Of a DNA stretch of 62,096 nt, positions 1 through 9,471 are shown in pieces. Source of the DNA: an uncultured Clostridia bacterium. GTDB lineage: Bacteria > Bacillota > Clostridia > Oscillospirales > Acutalibacteraceae. Both the position numbers and the translations under genes were made by a program. How positions within the stretch are numbered: position 1 is the stretch's first letter; each line of letters starts with the position of its first letter. The notes beneath the pieces are model-generated. The model saw only the letters and a program-made list of their open reading frames with translations. It made no database searches and was not told where the DNA came from. The stretch spans positions 1 through 62,096 of the forward strand of contig CAMHEZ010000010.1 of assembly GCA_946184295.1 (NCBI GenBank), read 5' to 3'.

Positions 1-74
1 CTGATCTCTTTGTGAAAATCCTCTTTAATCTTCAAAAGTAAATGCTTTTGCCCTGGAAAAATCCCCGAAATCCA

Positions 75-103
75 TTGACACATTTTCCGGAGGGTGCTAT
101 AAT
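75..103 (+). promoter_or_regulatory. SigA-type promoter of ilvBN
   Basis: TTGACA at 75-80 and TATAAT at 98-103 with a 17-base spacer, a perfect consensus, about 65 bases before the ilvB start. The short leader shows no T-box or obvious leader peptide. Positions 1-74 hold no recognisable gene. Confidence 0.85.
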
Positions 104-167
104 AGCGTTACTTTCCTATCAGGATATTTGCATAAAATGAATAAAAATACGGAGGTTTATTCAAACA

Positions 168-1832
168 ATGAAACTCAACGGTTCCGACATCATCTGTGAA
201 GTGCTGCTGGAGCAGGGTGTTGACACGGTCTTCGGTTATCCCGGCGGCGCGGTGCTCAACATCTATGACGCGCTCTACAAGTACAGCGACAGAATCACCC
301 ACATTCTCACCGCCCACGAACAGGGCGCCAGCCATGCCGCCGACGGCTATGCCCGTTCCACCGGCAAGACCGGCGTGGTCATCGCGACCTCCGGCCCCGG
401 CGCGACCAATCTCGTCACCGGCATTGCCACTGCCATGATGGACAGCATTCCGATGGTGGCCATCACCGGCAACGTCGGCACGCCCGCGCTCGGCAAGGAC
501 TCCTTCCAGGAGGTTGACATCACCGGCATCACCATGCCGATTACCAAGCATAATTTCATCGTGCGCGACGTGGACAAGCTCGCGCCGATTCTCCGCAAGG
601 CTTTCCTGATTGCCCGTTCTGGCAGACCCGGCCCCGTTCTCGTGGACGTGCCGAAGGATATCACCGCCAAGTTTGCCGAATATGAACCGGAAAAGCCCAA
701 GAAGCCCGCCAAAATCGAGCTTTCTTCCGACGCGATTGCCAAGGCGGTCAAGCTCATCGACAAGGCCAAGCGCCCGATGATTTATGCCGGCGGCGGCGTG
801 ATTTCCGCCAATGCCTCCGACGAGCTGCTCGCTCTGGCAGAGAAGGCCGACATGCCTGTGTCCTGCTCGCTGATGGGTCTGGGCAGTTTCCCGAGTAACC
901 ACCGCCTCTACTGCGGTCTGATCGGCATGCACGGCGGTTACGGCAGTGCCATGGCCACCGACAACTGCGACCTCATGCTGGTCGTGGGCGCGCGTTTTTC
1001 TGACCGCGTGGCAGGCGATACCAAGGCCTTCGCCAAGAATGCCAAGATCATTCAGATTGACATCGACGCGGCGGAATTTGACAAGAATGTGCTGGTTGAT
1101 CTCACCATTCGCGGCGGCGCGGAGCAGGTGCTGGCCAAACTCGCCAAGAAGGTGGCCGAGGCCGATCACAGCGACTGGGTCAGCCAGATCAACGCGTGGG
1201 ACAGCGAAATTCACTGCTCGCAGGAAGACGGCGACAACGCCACCCCCGAGGCGATTTTTGCCGAACTGAACAAGCTGATGGGTCCCGACGATATTGTCTG
1301 CACCGACGTGGGACAGCATCAGATGTGGGCGGCGCAGATGTATCATTTCCAGAAGCCGCGTACCTTTGTATCGTCCGGCGGTTTGGGCACGATGGGCTAC
1401 GGACTCGGCGCGTCCATCGGTTCACAGGTCGGCAACCCTGAAAAGCGCGTCGTGCTGATTTCGGGCGACGGATCCTTCCATATGAATCTCAACGAACTCA
1501 CCACACTGGCCAGCTATGACCTGCCGATTGTCGTATTGGTCATGAACAATCAGGTGCTGGGCATGGTGCGCCAGTGGCAGAAGCTCTTCTATGACAGACG
1601 GTTCAGCCACACCGACCCCTGCCGCAAGACCGATTTCGTCAAGCTGGCGGATGCCTTCGGCGTGACAGGTATGCGCATCGAAAAGGCCGGTGAAATCGAG
1701 AGTGTGCTGAAAGCCGCCTTTGAGAAGCACGGCCCGGTGGTGGTGGACTGCCGCATCAGCAAGGACATCAACGCCCTGCCGATGATTCCCCCCGGAGCAG
1801 GCGCGGACAAGATCATCACCGAAATGAACTGA
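168..1832 (+). CDS. ilvB: Acetolactate synthase large (catalytic) subunit
   Basis: ThDP-dependent enzyme that condenses two pyruvates to acetolactate, or pyruvate with 2-oxobutyrate, the first common step of branched-chain amino acid synthesis. The 554 residues match the family length. Seen directly: the N-terminal pyrimidine-binding segment with the catalytic Glu (LTAHEQGASHAADGYAR), a central FAD-binding-like domain, and a C-terminal ThDP/Mg site (GDGSFHMN followed by NNQVLGMV). The ATG at 168 follows GGAGG at a good distance. ilvN lies 111 bases downstream, so the two probably share a transcript. Other ilv or leu genes are not in the window. Confidence 0.96.
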   Translation: MKLNGSDIICEVLLEQGVDTVFGYPGGAVLNIYDALYKYSDRITHILTAHEQGASHAADGYARSTGKTGVVIATSGPGATNLVTGIATAMMDSIPMVAITGNVGTPALGKDSFQEVDITGITMPITKHNFIVRDVDKLAPILRKAFLIARSGRPGPVLVDVPKDITAKFAEYEPEKPKKPAKIELSSDAIAKAVKLIDKAKRPMIYAGGGVISANASDELLALAEKADMPVSCSLMGLGSFPSNHRLYCGLIGMHGGYGSAMATDNCDLMLVVGARFSDRVAGDTKAFAKNAKIIQIDIDAAEFDKNVLVDLTIRGGAEQVLAKLAKKVAEADHSDWVSQINAWDSEIHCSQEDGDNATPEAIFAELNKLMGPDDIVCTDVGQHQMWAAQMYHFQKPRTFVSSGGLGTMGYGLGASIGSQVGNPEKRVVLISGDGSFHMNLNELTTLASYDLPIVVLVMNNQVLGMVRQWQKLFYDRRFSHTDPCRKTDFVKLADAFGVTGMRIEKAGEIESVLKAAFEKHGPVVVDCRISKDINALPMIPPGAGADKIITEMN

Positions 1833-1863
1833 AACGCTCACATTCGTTCGCTCAATGAAGATT

Positions 1864-1897
1864 GAATAGTGAATAACGAATAGTGAATAATGAATGG
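1864..1897 (+). repeat. Short tandem repeat between ilvB and ilvN
   Basis: Near-perfect repetition of a GAATAGTGAATAA-type unit. It resembles, as its reverse complement, the ATTCATT heptamer tract at 46502-46544. Low-complexity sequence with no obvious coding or structural role. Confidence 0.6.
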
Positions 1898-1943
1898 AAG
1901 CCCTTCGGGCTTGGAATATATTGATTGAAAGGGAAACAGAACA

Positions 1944-2468
1944 ATGTCTAACAAAAAGGTTCTTTCCGCATTGGTGAGGAATCATCCCGGTGTTCTGCAA
2001 AGAGTGTCGGGACTGTTCTACCGCCGCGGCTACAATATCGAAACCATCTCGGCCTGTGCCACGGAGAATCCCAAGTTCACCCGCATGACGATGGTTGTCG
2101 TCACCAATGACGAGCTGGAAATGTCACAGATTATCCGCCAGCTCAGCAAGATTCAGGATATCCGCCGCATTGCCATTCTGGACGAGGAAAAGGCGATTTT
2201 CTCGGAATCCATGATGGTCAAGTTCGAGTGCGCGCCGGAAAACCGCACCGAATTTCTCAACCTCGCCTTCCGCAATCACATGAATGTGCTCTACATCGGC
2301 GACAGTACCGTGACCGTTACCGCCACCGGCTCGCCTGACGATCTGGACGGCGTGCTGGAAAAATTCGTCGCCTATCCCATTGTCGAGCTGACCCGTTCGG
2401 GCATGAGCGCCATCGAAGCCAGCGACCGTCCCTTTGTCGAGATGGACGACGCGGAGTTTATCAACTAA
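1944..2468 (+). CDS. ilvN: Acetolactate synthase small (regulatory) subunit
   Basis: Regulatory partner of IlvB. It begins with an ACT domain (residues about 4-80, starting KVLSALVRNHPGVLQRVSGL) that in this family binds valine for feedback inhibition, followed by the C-terminal ALS-small-subunit domain. The length of 174 residues is typical. The ATG follows AAAGGG. The gene is second in the ilvBN pair and is closed by a strong terminator. Confidence 0.95.
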   Translation: MSNKKVLSALVRNHPGVLQRVSGLFYRRGYNIETISACATENPKFTRMTMVVVTNDELEMSQIIRQLSKIQDIRRIAILDEEKAIFSESMMVKFECAPENRTEFLNLAFRNHMNVLYIGDSTVTVTATGSPDDLDGVLEKFVAYPIVELTRSGMSAIEASDRPFVEMDDAEFIN

Positions 2469-2496
2469 GTATTCATAAAAAATGATCTAAACCAAA

Positions 2497-2535
2497 AGCA
2501 CTGTGTGACTGACAGCAGTCTCACAGTGCTTTTTG
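2497..2535 (+). terminator. Intrinsic terminator after ilvBN
   Basis: A 14-base stem (AGCACTGTGTGACT with AGTCTCACAGTGCT, one mismatch) followed by TTTTGCATTT. It may also stop the convergent DUF4253 gene. Confidence 0.85.
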
Positions 2536-2553
2536 CATTTAATCCGATCAATA

Positions 2554-3357
2554 TTATTCTTTCCAGCCGATATACCACACGCAGGACTTGGTGAGTGTGT
2601 CAGCCAGTTCACTGACCGTGTGGCTCTGGGTCATGCAGAGCGCACGCTCGGGGCAAATGGCAAAATGTCCCTTGGCAATCTCCAGCGCGGTAATCCGGTC
2701 GGGTTTGCCATGCGGCACAAAGTATTCCAGAATCCCGTAACCGACTACCGCCGGCACGGCGCCGCAAAGCTCGTTCCAGCGCTTGGACACCGCCACCAGT
2801 TCGCTGTTGGCAGGTGCGCCGTTGAGACCGCCGATGGGCAGCCACACGAAAATCTCCCACGCGTTGGCAGTCGGCACCTGCGCCAGAAGAATGTCACAGG
2901 TTGTTTTGCCGCCTGAGATGAACGAGCTGAAACAGTTGACCGCCACGCCCTGCGCGCTGCTGTTTTCAAAATCATTCATGCTGATGCCCTTGTAGACCAT
3001 GTACTTGGCCTTTTCATCATAGGAGGCCTCAATGATCTCCTGTCCCGCCGAATCGTTCAGCTCCCAGAGCATCGAGCGGCGCGACTGCCGCACCGAATTG
3101 ATACTGCTCCCCATGCCGTCGCACAGATAGGTTACCAGCTGATCGGTGACCGGAATCAGTACGGGCGCGGACCCGTGTTCCATGCCGTAACGCAGCACCG
3201 ACAGGTACTTCCGATTGACCTCGTTAATGCCTGTCCCCTGCGGAATCAGGCGGCACGGGCAGTCCATGTATTCCGACAGACGTTCCGTCGGCGTGCCCGT
3301 CTGACGGCCGTTGTTGTAAGGCATATTCATGTTGTTTGAAAATTGAAAAGCGTCCAC
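2554..3357 (-). CDS. DUF4253 domain protein
   Basis: About 267 residues of unknown function. The C-terminal third has the DUF4253 pattern: an alternating hydrophobic WEIFVWLPIGGLNGAPAN segment, then a conserved RWNELCGAVPAV block and a final HFAICPERA segment. The N-terminal part is not recognised. I prefer a GTG start at 3357, because it alone has a good ribosome binding site (GGAGG nine bases upstream); an ATG at 3330 is the alternative. No signal peptide or membrane segment. Convergent with ilvBN and apparently monocistronic. Confidence 0.7.
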   Translation of the reverse strand: MDAFQFSNNMNMPYNNGRQTGTPTERLSEYMDCPCRLIPQGTGINEVNRKYLSVLRYGMEHGSAPVLIPVTDQLVTYLCDGMGSSINSVRQSRRSMLWELNDSAGQEIIEASYDEKAKYMVYKGISMNDFENSSAQGVAVNCFSSFISGGKTTCDILLAQVPTANAWEIFVWLPIGGLNGAPANSELVAVSKRWNELCGAVPAVVGYGILEYFVPHGKPDRITALEIAKGHFAICPERALCMTQSHTVSELADTLTKSCVWYIGWKE

Positions 3358-3575
3358 TGTTTGATTCCTCCAAAAGGCTGTAATATGCGCCGATTTGTAC
3401 CGTTCTCTTGTCAATATCCCGTATGTTCAAAAGCTGACGAAGGTATTATAACACATTTCTTTGAGGAATACAATATTTTTTGTATGAAAATACATCTTTT
3501 GCCAATCATGATATATGATAAAAATATCGCGAATTGTAATATGAATCAATAACGGTGCTATTTTTTCTACCATGA

Positions 3576-3604
3576 TTGACAACAGAATATCAGGTTGGTA
3601 TAAT
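3576..3604 (+). promoter_or_regulatory. Promoter of the LRR surface protein
   Basis: TTGACA 3576-3581 and TATAAT 3599-3604 with a 17-base spacer, about 70 bases before the chosen start. Confidence 0.85.
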
Positions 3605-3673
3605 GATATCGGTTGGCGGCTGATGAGGCGGATTCCGTCAGCAACCGGCCGAACCATCAGAGAAGGAGTGTAT

Positions 3674-6673
3674 ATGGTAATGATGAAAATGACCAACAAA
3701 AAATTGATTGTCACGGCAATCGCCGCGGCCATCGTACTTTCCGTGCAGGCGGGCAGCGTGTTTGCCGCCGAGGTGTCGGATTCCGACCTGGACAATCCGT
3801 CACAGGTCACAGCGGTTGCAGCGCAGCCGGAGCCTGACGACACGGCGGCCCAGCCCGAGGAAACCGTGAGCTTGTCTGAAACGGAAGACGAAATGCCGGA
3901 TTCCACGGAACCGACAGACGTGGACGAAGCCGAAACGACAGGAGAAAGTGACGACAACGAGCAGGAGGACGACATTGACGCCGACGCTGCGCAGGATATA
4001 GAAGACGCAACTGCCGACGAAAATGACAATTTCCTCGATTGGGAGGATTTTGCCGGTGAGACTGACGCGGACAACGAAGACGAAAACGAGCTGATTGCCG
4101 TCGCTGACGGTGAGACGCAGGACGAACCCACACGGGAAGACATTCAGGCGATGATCGACAGCTACATCGCGCAGGCCGAAGCCTCGCCCGAGGCGGATGA
4201 AGAAGAAATCGCGGAAAGCCGTCAGCTGTTGGAAGGGCTGCTTGAGGAGATCACCGGTTCCGACAACTTTGTCATGTCCAACGCTACCATGACAGACGTA
4301 CAGGACTATCTGGAAATGATTGCGTCAGGCCTGCTGCCGGAGGAATCCGAGCCGCGCTTGTCAGGAAAGTGCGGCGACAACCTGACATGGCGCTTTGACA
4401 AGGAAACCGCTACGCTGACCATCAGCGGCAGCGGCGAGATGTACGACCTTGACGACGTGGACACGTCCGATGACGGGTGGTTCTCTTTCTCCGAGGAGGT
4501 GGAACATGTCGTCTTTGACGGGTCGATCACGTCCATCGGCAGCGGCGCATTTCTGGCTACCAACGTCGAGCAGATCACCATTCCCGCTACGGTCAAACGC
4601 GTGGCCGACGGCGCCTTTGGTCTGAATGAAGCGCTGCAACGCGTTGATGTGGCAGAGGGCAGCGAGACTTACGCGAGCGCCGACGGCGTGCTGTATAACA
4701 AAGACATGACCGAGCTGCTGCTCTATCCCGTCCAGAAGGCGGACGCCGCCTTCACTGTGCCGGATACCGTCACAAAGGTGGGCAACAGTGCGTTTGCGGG
4801 CAACAGCCATCTGACTGACGCGGTGATTCCCGATTCGGTCAAGGTGATCGACGATGGCGCGTTCAGCAACTGCCGTTACCTGACCAATGTGACCCTCGGC
4901 GATTCCGTCACCACCATTGGCAACAGCGCCTTCTTCGACTGCGTGCGTCTGGACAGGGTTACACTGGGCCAATCGGTGCAGGAGATCGACTACATGGCGT
5001 TCTATTCCAGCGGTATCACGGAGATCACCCTGCCCCACTGGATTCAAACGGTGAAAATGGGCGCTTTTTCCGACTGTGCGCTCACCGACGTGTATTACAT
5101 CGGTACACAGGACGAGTGGGAGGCGCTCGGATTGGACGAGCTTGCCGCCCCGGAAGGCTATGAATACCCGCGTTTCCACTTCACCCCTGCCGAGAGCTAC
5201 GAGAAACCCGCGGAATTGCAAAAAATCGAGCGGGAAACATACAAACTGAGTGAAGAAGACATTGCCGAGATGGAAGAGGCGGTCGAGGAATGGCTGGAAG
5301 AGGTCAAAGCCTCGGATGAACTGACGCCGGAGCAGACTGAGGTGGTCGAGACATTTCTCACCGAGTGGCTGGAACGCGTGAAGGCGCTCGGTTCGGACGA
5401 CCCGGCCATATCCGAACAGGCCTTTGATGATCTGGCTTCATTTATGCAGGACTTTTTGTCCGGTATCATGGAACAATTTATGGACGAGATGGAGACGTCC
5501 GGCCAGTGCGGTGAAAACCTCAAATGGGAGTTCGACAAAGAAACCGGTGTACTCACGATTTCCGGTGAAGGCGATATGTATGATTATGCCCCCGCAGACG
5601 AGGAGGAAGAGGAAGCGTCGTTTGATGACGAAAACGCCGCCGACGACATTGATCCCGACATCGAGGACGCGGATTGGGAGATGTCCGTAGAGGACCGCAT
5701 CAAAGAAATGACAGAGGATTTCTTTATGATGTATGCTGACGACGAAGAGGAAGAAAATCTCGATGACGAGGAAGACAAAGACGCGCCGTGGCTGCCGCTG
5801 TCCGGATTTATCAAGAGCGTGCAATTCGCGGGCAATGTCACCTCTATCGGCAGAGGGGCGTTCCTGATGTGTTACTTCCCGACTATCGACATTCCCGCCT
5901 CCGTCAGAAGTATCGGGAAAAATTCCGTGGACGCGATCAACGGGCTGATCTCGTTCAATGTATCGCCCGATAACGCCAATTACAGCAGTGAGGACGGCGT
6001 GCTTTTCGACAAGACCCGTGAGACGCTGCTGCGCTACCCCGAAAGCAAGACCGACGCCGGTTATATCGTTCCCGAAACCGTCAAGGCCATCGCAGCCAGT
6101 GCCTTCAGCAACTGCCGCTATCTGACGAGCGTTGTCATTCCCGATTCCGTCAAAACGCTCGGGGAATACGCGTTTGCGGGCTGCGGCCAGCTCAGAGAAG
6201 CCGTGATCGGCAGCGGCGTAAAGCGCATCGAGGAAGGCACCTTCTACAATTGTTTCAAGCTGAATCAGGTGACAATTCCCCAGTCCGTGACCTTCATCAG
6301 CGCGGAGGCCTTTGATGACTGTAACCTCAAAGACGTGTATTATCTCGGCACCGAAAAGAATTGGCAGACCGTGGATCTCAACGAGGACCCGGAGGATTGG
6401 GAAAGTGAAGATGGCTTTGAAACTGCGCCTTCTCCCTTTGCCAACGCGGTATTCCACTATCAGGAGCAGCAGGAGGAAGAAACGCCTGTTCCGGCGGTTA
6501 TCTCTGACGGTAAGAAGGGTACGGCGGTTGTCAATGCCGCGCAGACCGATACCGCCAATCCCAAGACCGGCGACGCGTCGGACGCGCTGCCTTTGATGGC
6601 GATGGCGGAGAGCGCCTTTATCGCGGCGATTGCCATGGCGATTGCAAAGCAGCGTAATAAAAATGAAGCATAA
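3674..6673 (+). CDS. Secreted, sortase-anchored BspA-type leucine-rich-repeat protein
   Basis: 999 residues. The ATG at 3674 follows AGAAGGAG and opens a classic signal peptide (KK, hydrophobic stretch, VFA-AEV cleavage near residue 31). A very acidic low-complexity stretch follows to about residue 150. There are two homologous units (about 228-509 and 608-930), each starting with a CG(D/E)NL.W.FDKET..LTISG.G.MYD segment and continuing with BspA/LRR_5 repeats of the type 'YLT.V.IPDSVK.I...AF..C'. The units are separated by an acidic helical linker. The C terminus has NPKTG at residues 962-966, a hydrophobic segment and a basic tail, a sortase signal. LRR_5 proteins in gut bacteria are usually adhesins or surface-binding proteins; the ligand here is unknown. 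Confidence 0.85.
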   Translation: MVMMKMTNKKLIVTAIAAAIVLSVQAGSVFAAEVSDSDLDNPSQVTAVAAQPEPDDTAAQPEETVSLSETEDEMPDSTEPTDVDEAETTGESDDNEQEDDIDADAAQDIEDATADENDNFLDWEDFAGETDADNEDENELIAVADGETQDEPTREDIQAMIDSYIAQAEASPEADEEEIAESRQLLEGLLEEITGSDNFVMSNATMTDVQDYLEMIASGLLPEESEPRLSGKCGDNLTWRFDKETATLTISGSGEMYDLDDVDTSDDGWFSFSEEVEHVVFDGSITSIGSGAFLATNVEQITIPATVKRVADGAFGLNEALQRVDVAEGSETYASADGVLYNKDMTELLLYPVQKADAAFTVPDTVTKVGNSAFAGNSHLTDAVIPDSVKVIDDGAFSNCRYLTNVTLGDSVTTIGNSAFFDCVRLDRVTLGQSVQEIDYMAFYSSGITEITLPHWIQTVKMGAFSDCALTDVYYIGTQDEWEALGLDELAAPEGYEYPRFHFTPAESYEKPAELQKIERETYKLSEEDIAEMEEAVEEWLEEVKASDELTPEQTEVVETFLTEWLERVKALGSDDPAISEQAFDDLASFMQDFLSGIMEQFMDEMETSGQCGENLKWEFDKETGVLTISGEGDMYDYAPADEEEEEASFDDENAADDIDPDIEDADWEMSVEDRIKEMTEDFFMMYADDEEEENLDDEEDKDAPWLPLSGFIKSVQFAGNVTSIGRGAFLMCYFPTIDIPASVRSIGKNSVDAINGLISFNVSPDNANYSSEDGVLFDKTRETLLRYPESKTDAGYIVPETVKAIAASAFSNCRYLTSVVIPDSVKTLGEYAFAGCGQLREAVIGSGVKRIEEGTFYNCFKLNQVTIPQSVTFISAEAFDDCNLKDVYYLGTEKNWQTVDLNEDPEDWESEDGFETAPSPFANAVFHYQEQQEEETPVPAVISDGKKGTAVVNAAQTDTANPKTGDASDALPLMAMAESAFIAAIAMAIAKQRNKNEA

Positions 6674-6808
6674 TTAAGCGAGCGCATGCGAGCGCGGGGT
6701 GCAGGGGGCAAGCTCCCTGCCGGGGACGGGGGCAGAGCCCCACGAGGGAGGCTTTAGCCGACCGAGCACCACGCACCCAGATTAACAACAGGGTTGGGCG
6801 ACTTCGGA
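6674..6808 (+). repeat. Mosaic intergenic repeat, copy 1 (forward)
   Basis: Begins at the LRR gene's stop. Contains the palindromic modules GGGGGCAAGCTCCCTGCC and GGGGCAGAGCCCC, then GAGGGAGGCTTTAGCCGACC, and ends with the shared AACAGGGTTGGGCGA tail. One of about twenty related copies in the window. Forward means the orientation reading TTAAGCG...CGAGC...GGGCGAATCC. Confidence 0.85.
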
Positions 6809-6868
6809 AATAGGCGCATATTACGACAGCCCCGCAGAACGCACCCGGATAATCATTCGCTTTGGCGC

Positions 6869-7050
6869 ATACGAAAAAGACAGCCCGAACCGCAATTGGC
6901 TCGGGCTGCTTCTTTTTGATTTCAGTCGTATTCCAGACGACCGCCGTCGCATCGTGCCTGAAGGCACTCGCGAGCGCTGGGGTATGCTGGCGCGGCTGCG
7001 CCGCTTGTCTTTTGGCGCCTTGGCGCGTTTTTTATTTGAGTGCGTCCCGC
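6869..7050 (+). repeat. Inverted repeat module A with internal terminator
   Basis: About 180 bases matching the reverse complement of 32466-32650 at roughly 90% by eye. It contains a hairpin CAGCCCGA (6883-6890) / TCGGGCTG (6903-6910) followed by CTTCTTTTTG, a good intrinsic terminator for the plus strand, then a GGCACTCGCGAGCGC palindrome. No protein family is recognisable in any frame. Confidence 0.8.
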
Positions 7051-7136
7051 TTGGTGGCGCTGCCCCCGAACCCCTGCTGGTGGCGTTGCCCCCAGGCCCC
7101 TACCAGGAGGACCAGTCCCCCTGGACTCCCATTGTT
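7051..7136 (-). repeat. Mosaic intergenic repeat, copy 2 (partial, reverse)
   Basis: Reverse-orientation fragment with GGTGGCGCTGCCCCC and CCAGGAGGACCAGTCCCCC modules, abutting the 3' end of proS. With copy 1 and the terminator module it fills the 467-base gap. Confidence 0.75.
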
Positions 7137-7140
7137 GGGC

Positions 7141-8862
7141 TTATCTGTAATTTTCCAGCAATTCGTTGACTAACGCCTGAATTTCATCCGCCGCAGTCTC
7201 CGTGCTGACCTTCTTCTGCACCGACTTATCTCTTGTGGAGATTTCCACCGCGTTATCCTTCATATTACGCGGACTGACCACCGCTCTCACCGGAATGCCC
7301 AGCAGGTCACTATCCGAGAACATCACACCCGGGCGCACATTGCGGTCGTCATAGATAACCTCCACGCCGCGCTTCTGCAATTCGTCATACAGACCGTCGG
7401 CAAACGCCTTGCACTGCGCGTCGTCGGAGCGCACGCAGCAGAGATTGACCTGCCACGGCGCGATGGAAATGGGCCAGATCGGACCGTAATCGTCATGGTG
7501 TGCCTCGCAGACCGACGCGGCCAGACGGCCTACGCCGATGCCGTAGCAGCCCATGATGGGATAGTGCATTTCCCCTTCGCTGTCAACATACTGCATATTC
7601 ATCGACTTGGTGTACTTGGTGCCGAGCTGGAAGATATTACCCACCTCAATGCCGCGGGAGATTTCCAGTGTGTGCTTGCCGCAGCAGGGGCAGATACCGC
7701 CTGCGTATGCCTTGGCAAAATCGTGGTATTCTACCTCACCGAAATCGCGTGCCATATTGAAATTGACATAGTGATAATCGACCTGATTACCGCCGCAGGG
7801 GAAGTTGGTCAGGTTCACAAGGGAATTGTCATACAGCACGGTGACATTCTCGGGCAGACCCTTGGGGCCGATGAAGCCCGCGACAATGCCGCTTTCTTCG
7901 GTGATGACAGCGGGGTGAATGTCGCAGCCGAGGAAGTTGGTCACCTTGGTTTCGTTGACGTCGAGGTCGCCGCGCAGGAAGATGACAATATAGCTGTCGT
8001 CCATATTGCGCTGATAGACGACCGCCTTGCAGGTCTTTTCGGGCGTGGTCTTGAGGTAGGCACACAGATCATCAATCGTGTGCGCGTCGGGAGTATGTGT
8101 CAGCTCCATCTCACCAAGCGCTGCGTCGGGTGTATTTTCGGTGATACAATCGGCGGCCTCCATGTTGGCGCTGTAACCGCAGTCACGGCAGAGCACGATG
8201 GAATCTTCACCGACAGGGGTGAGCAGCATAAATTCATGCGACACGCTGCCGCCCATCATGCCGGAGTCCGATTTGACGGAAATTGTCTCGGGAATGCCCG
8301 CACGGGCAAAAATGCGCTCATACGCCTTGTGGCACTTGTCATAATACTGCTCCAGATCCTCCTGCGAGGTGTGGAAAGAGTACGCGTCCTTCATGGTAAA
8401 TTCGCGCACGCGGATCATACCGGCGCGGGGACGGGCTTCGTCGCGGAATTTGGTCTGAATCTGATAGATCATGAAGGGGTATTTGGTATAGGTGGTGGCG
8501 TAATCGCGCACCAGATGTACGGCGGCCTCCTCGTGGGTCATGCCCAGCACCATCGGCGTGCCGTTGCGGTCCTTGAAGCGGAGCAGCTCGCTGGCAATGG
8601 AGCTGTAGCGGCCGGATTCTTCCCAAAGGCTGCCCGGCATGACTACCGGAAACAGCACTTCCTGTCCGTCGATCGCGTCCATTTCCTCGCGGATAATGTT
8701 TTCGATCTTTCTGAGAATGCGCTTGAGCGGCATATACTGGGAATAAATGCCGCTGGCCATGAATTTCATGTAACCGCCGCGTACCATCAGCGCGTGGCTG
8801 TCAATGGAACACTCGGCGGGTCTTTCCTTGAATCTGTCGCCAACCAATTTGTCAAGTTTCAT
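7141..8862 (-). CDS. proS: Prolyl-tRNA synthetase
   Basis: Charges tRNA-Pro. 573 residues, the bacterial type with an editing domain between class II motifs 2 and 3. Seen: motif 1 region near the N terminus (MPLKRILRKIENIIREEMD), motif 2 (FRDEARPRAGMIRVREFTMKD), the INS/YbaK-like editing insertion in the middle, motif 3 (GCYGIGVGRL), and a C-terminal anticodon-binding domain (IAPWQVNL...). The ATG at 8862 follows GGAGG and agrees with the family N terminus (MKLDKLVGDRFKERP). It is controlled by a T-box leader immediately upstream. Confidence 0.96.
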   Translation of the reverse strand: MKLDKLVGDRFKERPAECSIDSHALMVRGGYMKFMASGIYSQYMPLKRILRKIENIIREEMDAIDGQEVLFPVVMPGSLWEESGRYSSIASELLRFKDRNGTPMVLGMTHEEAAVHLVRDYATTYTKYPFMIYQIQTKFRDEARPRAGMIRVREFTMKDAYSFHTSQEDLEQYYDKCHKAYERIFARAGIPETISVKSDSGMMGGSVSHEFMLLTPVGEDSIVLCRDCGYSANMEAADCITENTPDAALGEMELTHTPDAHTIDDLCAYLKTTPEKTCKAVVYQRNMDDSYIVIFLRGDLDVNETKVTNFLGCDIHPAVITEESGIVAGFIGPKGLPENVTVLYDNSLVNLTNFPCGGNQVDYHYVNFNMARDFGEVEYHDFAKAYAGGICPCCGKHTLEISRGIEVGNIFQLGTKYTKSMNMQYVDSEGEMHYPIMGCYGIGVGRLAASVCEAHHDDYGPIWPISIAPWQVNLCCVRSDDAQCKAFADGLYDELQKRGVEVIYDDRNVRPGVMFSDSDLLGIPVRAVVSPRNMKDNAVEISTRDKSVQKKVSTETAADEIQALVNELLENYR

Positions 8863-8897
8863 CGTTTCATATCCTCCAAAAAAAATAATAATGAATG

Positions 8898-9173
8898 AAA
8901 AAGCCCCGAACCGCAGTGCTCTACCTTTACACATACGGCCCGGGGCGAATTTTGCAAAAAAACAAAATCCGTGTTACCACCCGAATTTACGCGGCGTTAA
9001 GCACGCCACGCACACTCATGACCCGATAACGGCGGGAATCCGTCGGATTTTTGGCATCCGAAGCTCGGGGAGTGGGTTCAATGGGTTCACGGCAAAGCCT
9101 TGCACCGGGCGGCTTCTCTCTGGGACGCGTGAAAATCATCTACTGGTTCCCGTCTCTGCTTTTCAACTTCTCT
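8898..9173 (-). promoter_or_regulatory. T-box leader (proline) of proS
   Basis: Reading the minus strand: an AGTA box (around 9139-9144), a stem I-like region, proline codons (CCC/CCA) on the 3' side near 9069-9085, the conserved T-box core AATTCGGGTGGTAACACGG (around 8966-8985), and a terminator hairpin at 8899-8946 (GCCCCGGGCCGT...GCGGTTCGGGGC then TTTTT). In this family uncharged tRNA stabilises an antiterminator, so starvation for charged tRNA-Pro should raise proS expression. The exact specifier codon is not assigned. Confidence 0.9.
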
Positions 9174-9202
9174 ATTCTGACACAAAATTCCCGATTTGTC
9201 AA
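9174..9202 (-). promoter_or_regulatory. Promoter of the T-box/proS transcript
   Basis: On the minus strand TTGACA (9202-9197), a 17-base spacer, CAGAAT (9179-9174), directly before the T-box leader. Confidence 0.8.
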
Positions 9203-9245
9203 GCCCCGCGCAAATAATTCCGGAAAATCAATTTTGGTCGGCGCT

Positions 9246-9439
9246 TTGTTTGGATTCGCCTGACTTTGTTGCGGGTCTTGGCTGATTCCGCTCGGTCGGC
9301 TGAAGCCTCCCTCGTGGGGACGCTGTCCCCACGCCCCTGCAAGGGCTCTGCCCTTGACCAGCTTTCGCTAGCGAAAGCGTGGAGCCAGCCCCCTGCACCC
9401 CGCGCCGCATTCGCGGCTAATTGCGCTTCGCTTTTTCAA
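9246..9439 (-). repeat. Mosaic intergenic repeat, copy 3 (reverse)
   Basis: Full copy between the divergent proS leader and the lipid kinase. Shows the tail GGATTCGCCTGAC, then GGCTGAAGCCTCC, GGGGACGCTGTCCCC, CAAGGGCTCTGCCCTTG, the palindrome at 9360-9379 and the closing TTGCGCTTCGCTTTTTC. Confidence 0.85.
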
Positions 9440-9471
9440 AATTGATTTTCCTGTTTCGTCAACACTCTTTA

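Noticed and set aside
108..1346. Long open frame on the minus strand over ilvB (412 codons), and similar long antisense frames over the LtaS-like gene (15380-17602), atpA (28228-29598), putP (39859-41328) and others
   Set aside because: They mirror well-recognised genes on the other strand, have no family motifs and arise from GC-rich third positions.
1864..1897. Possible functional link between the ilvB-ilvN repeat and the 46502-46544 heptamers
   Set aside because: Both are low-complexity AT-rich tracts; similarity is explained by slippage and no shared context is seen.
6862..7173. Open frames inside the mosaic repeats and the inverted modules, giving peptides such as GRLKPPSWG
   Set aside because: Same peptides recur wherever the repeat occurs, in several frames, with no ribosome sites; they are translated repeat DNA.
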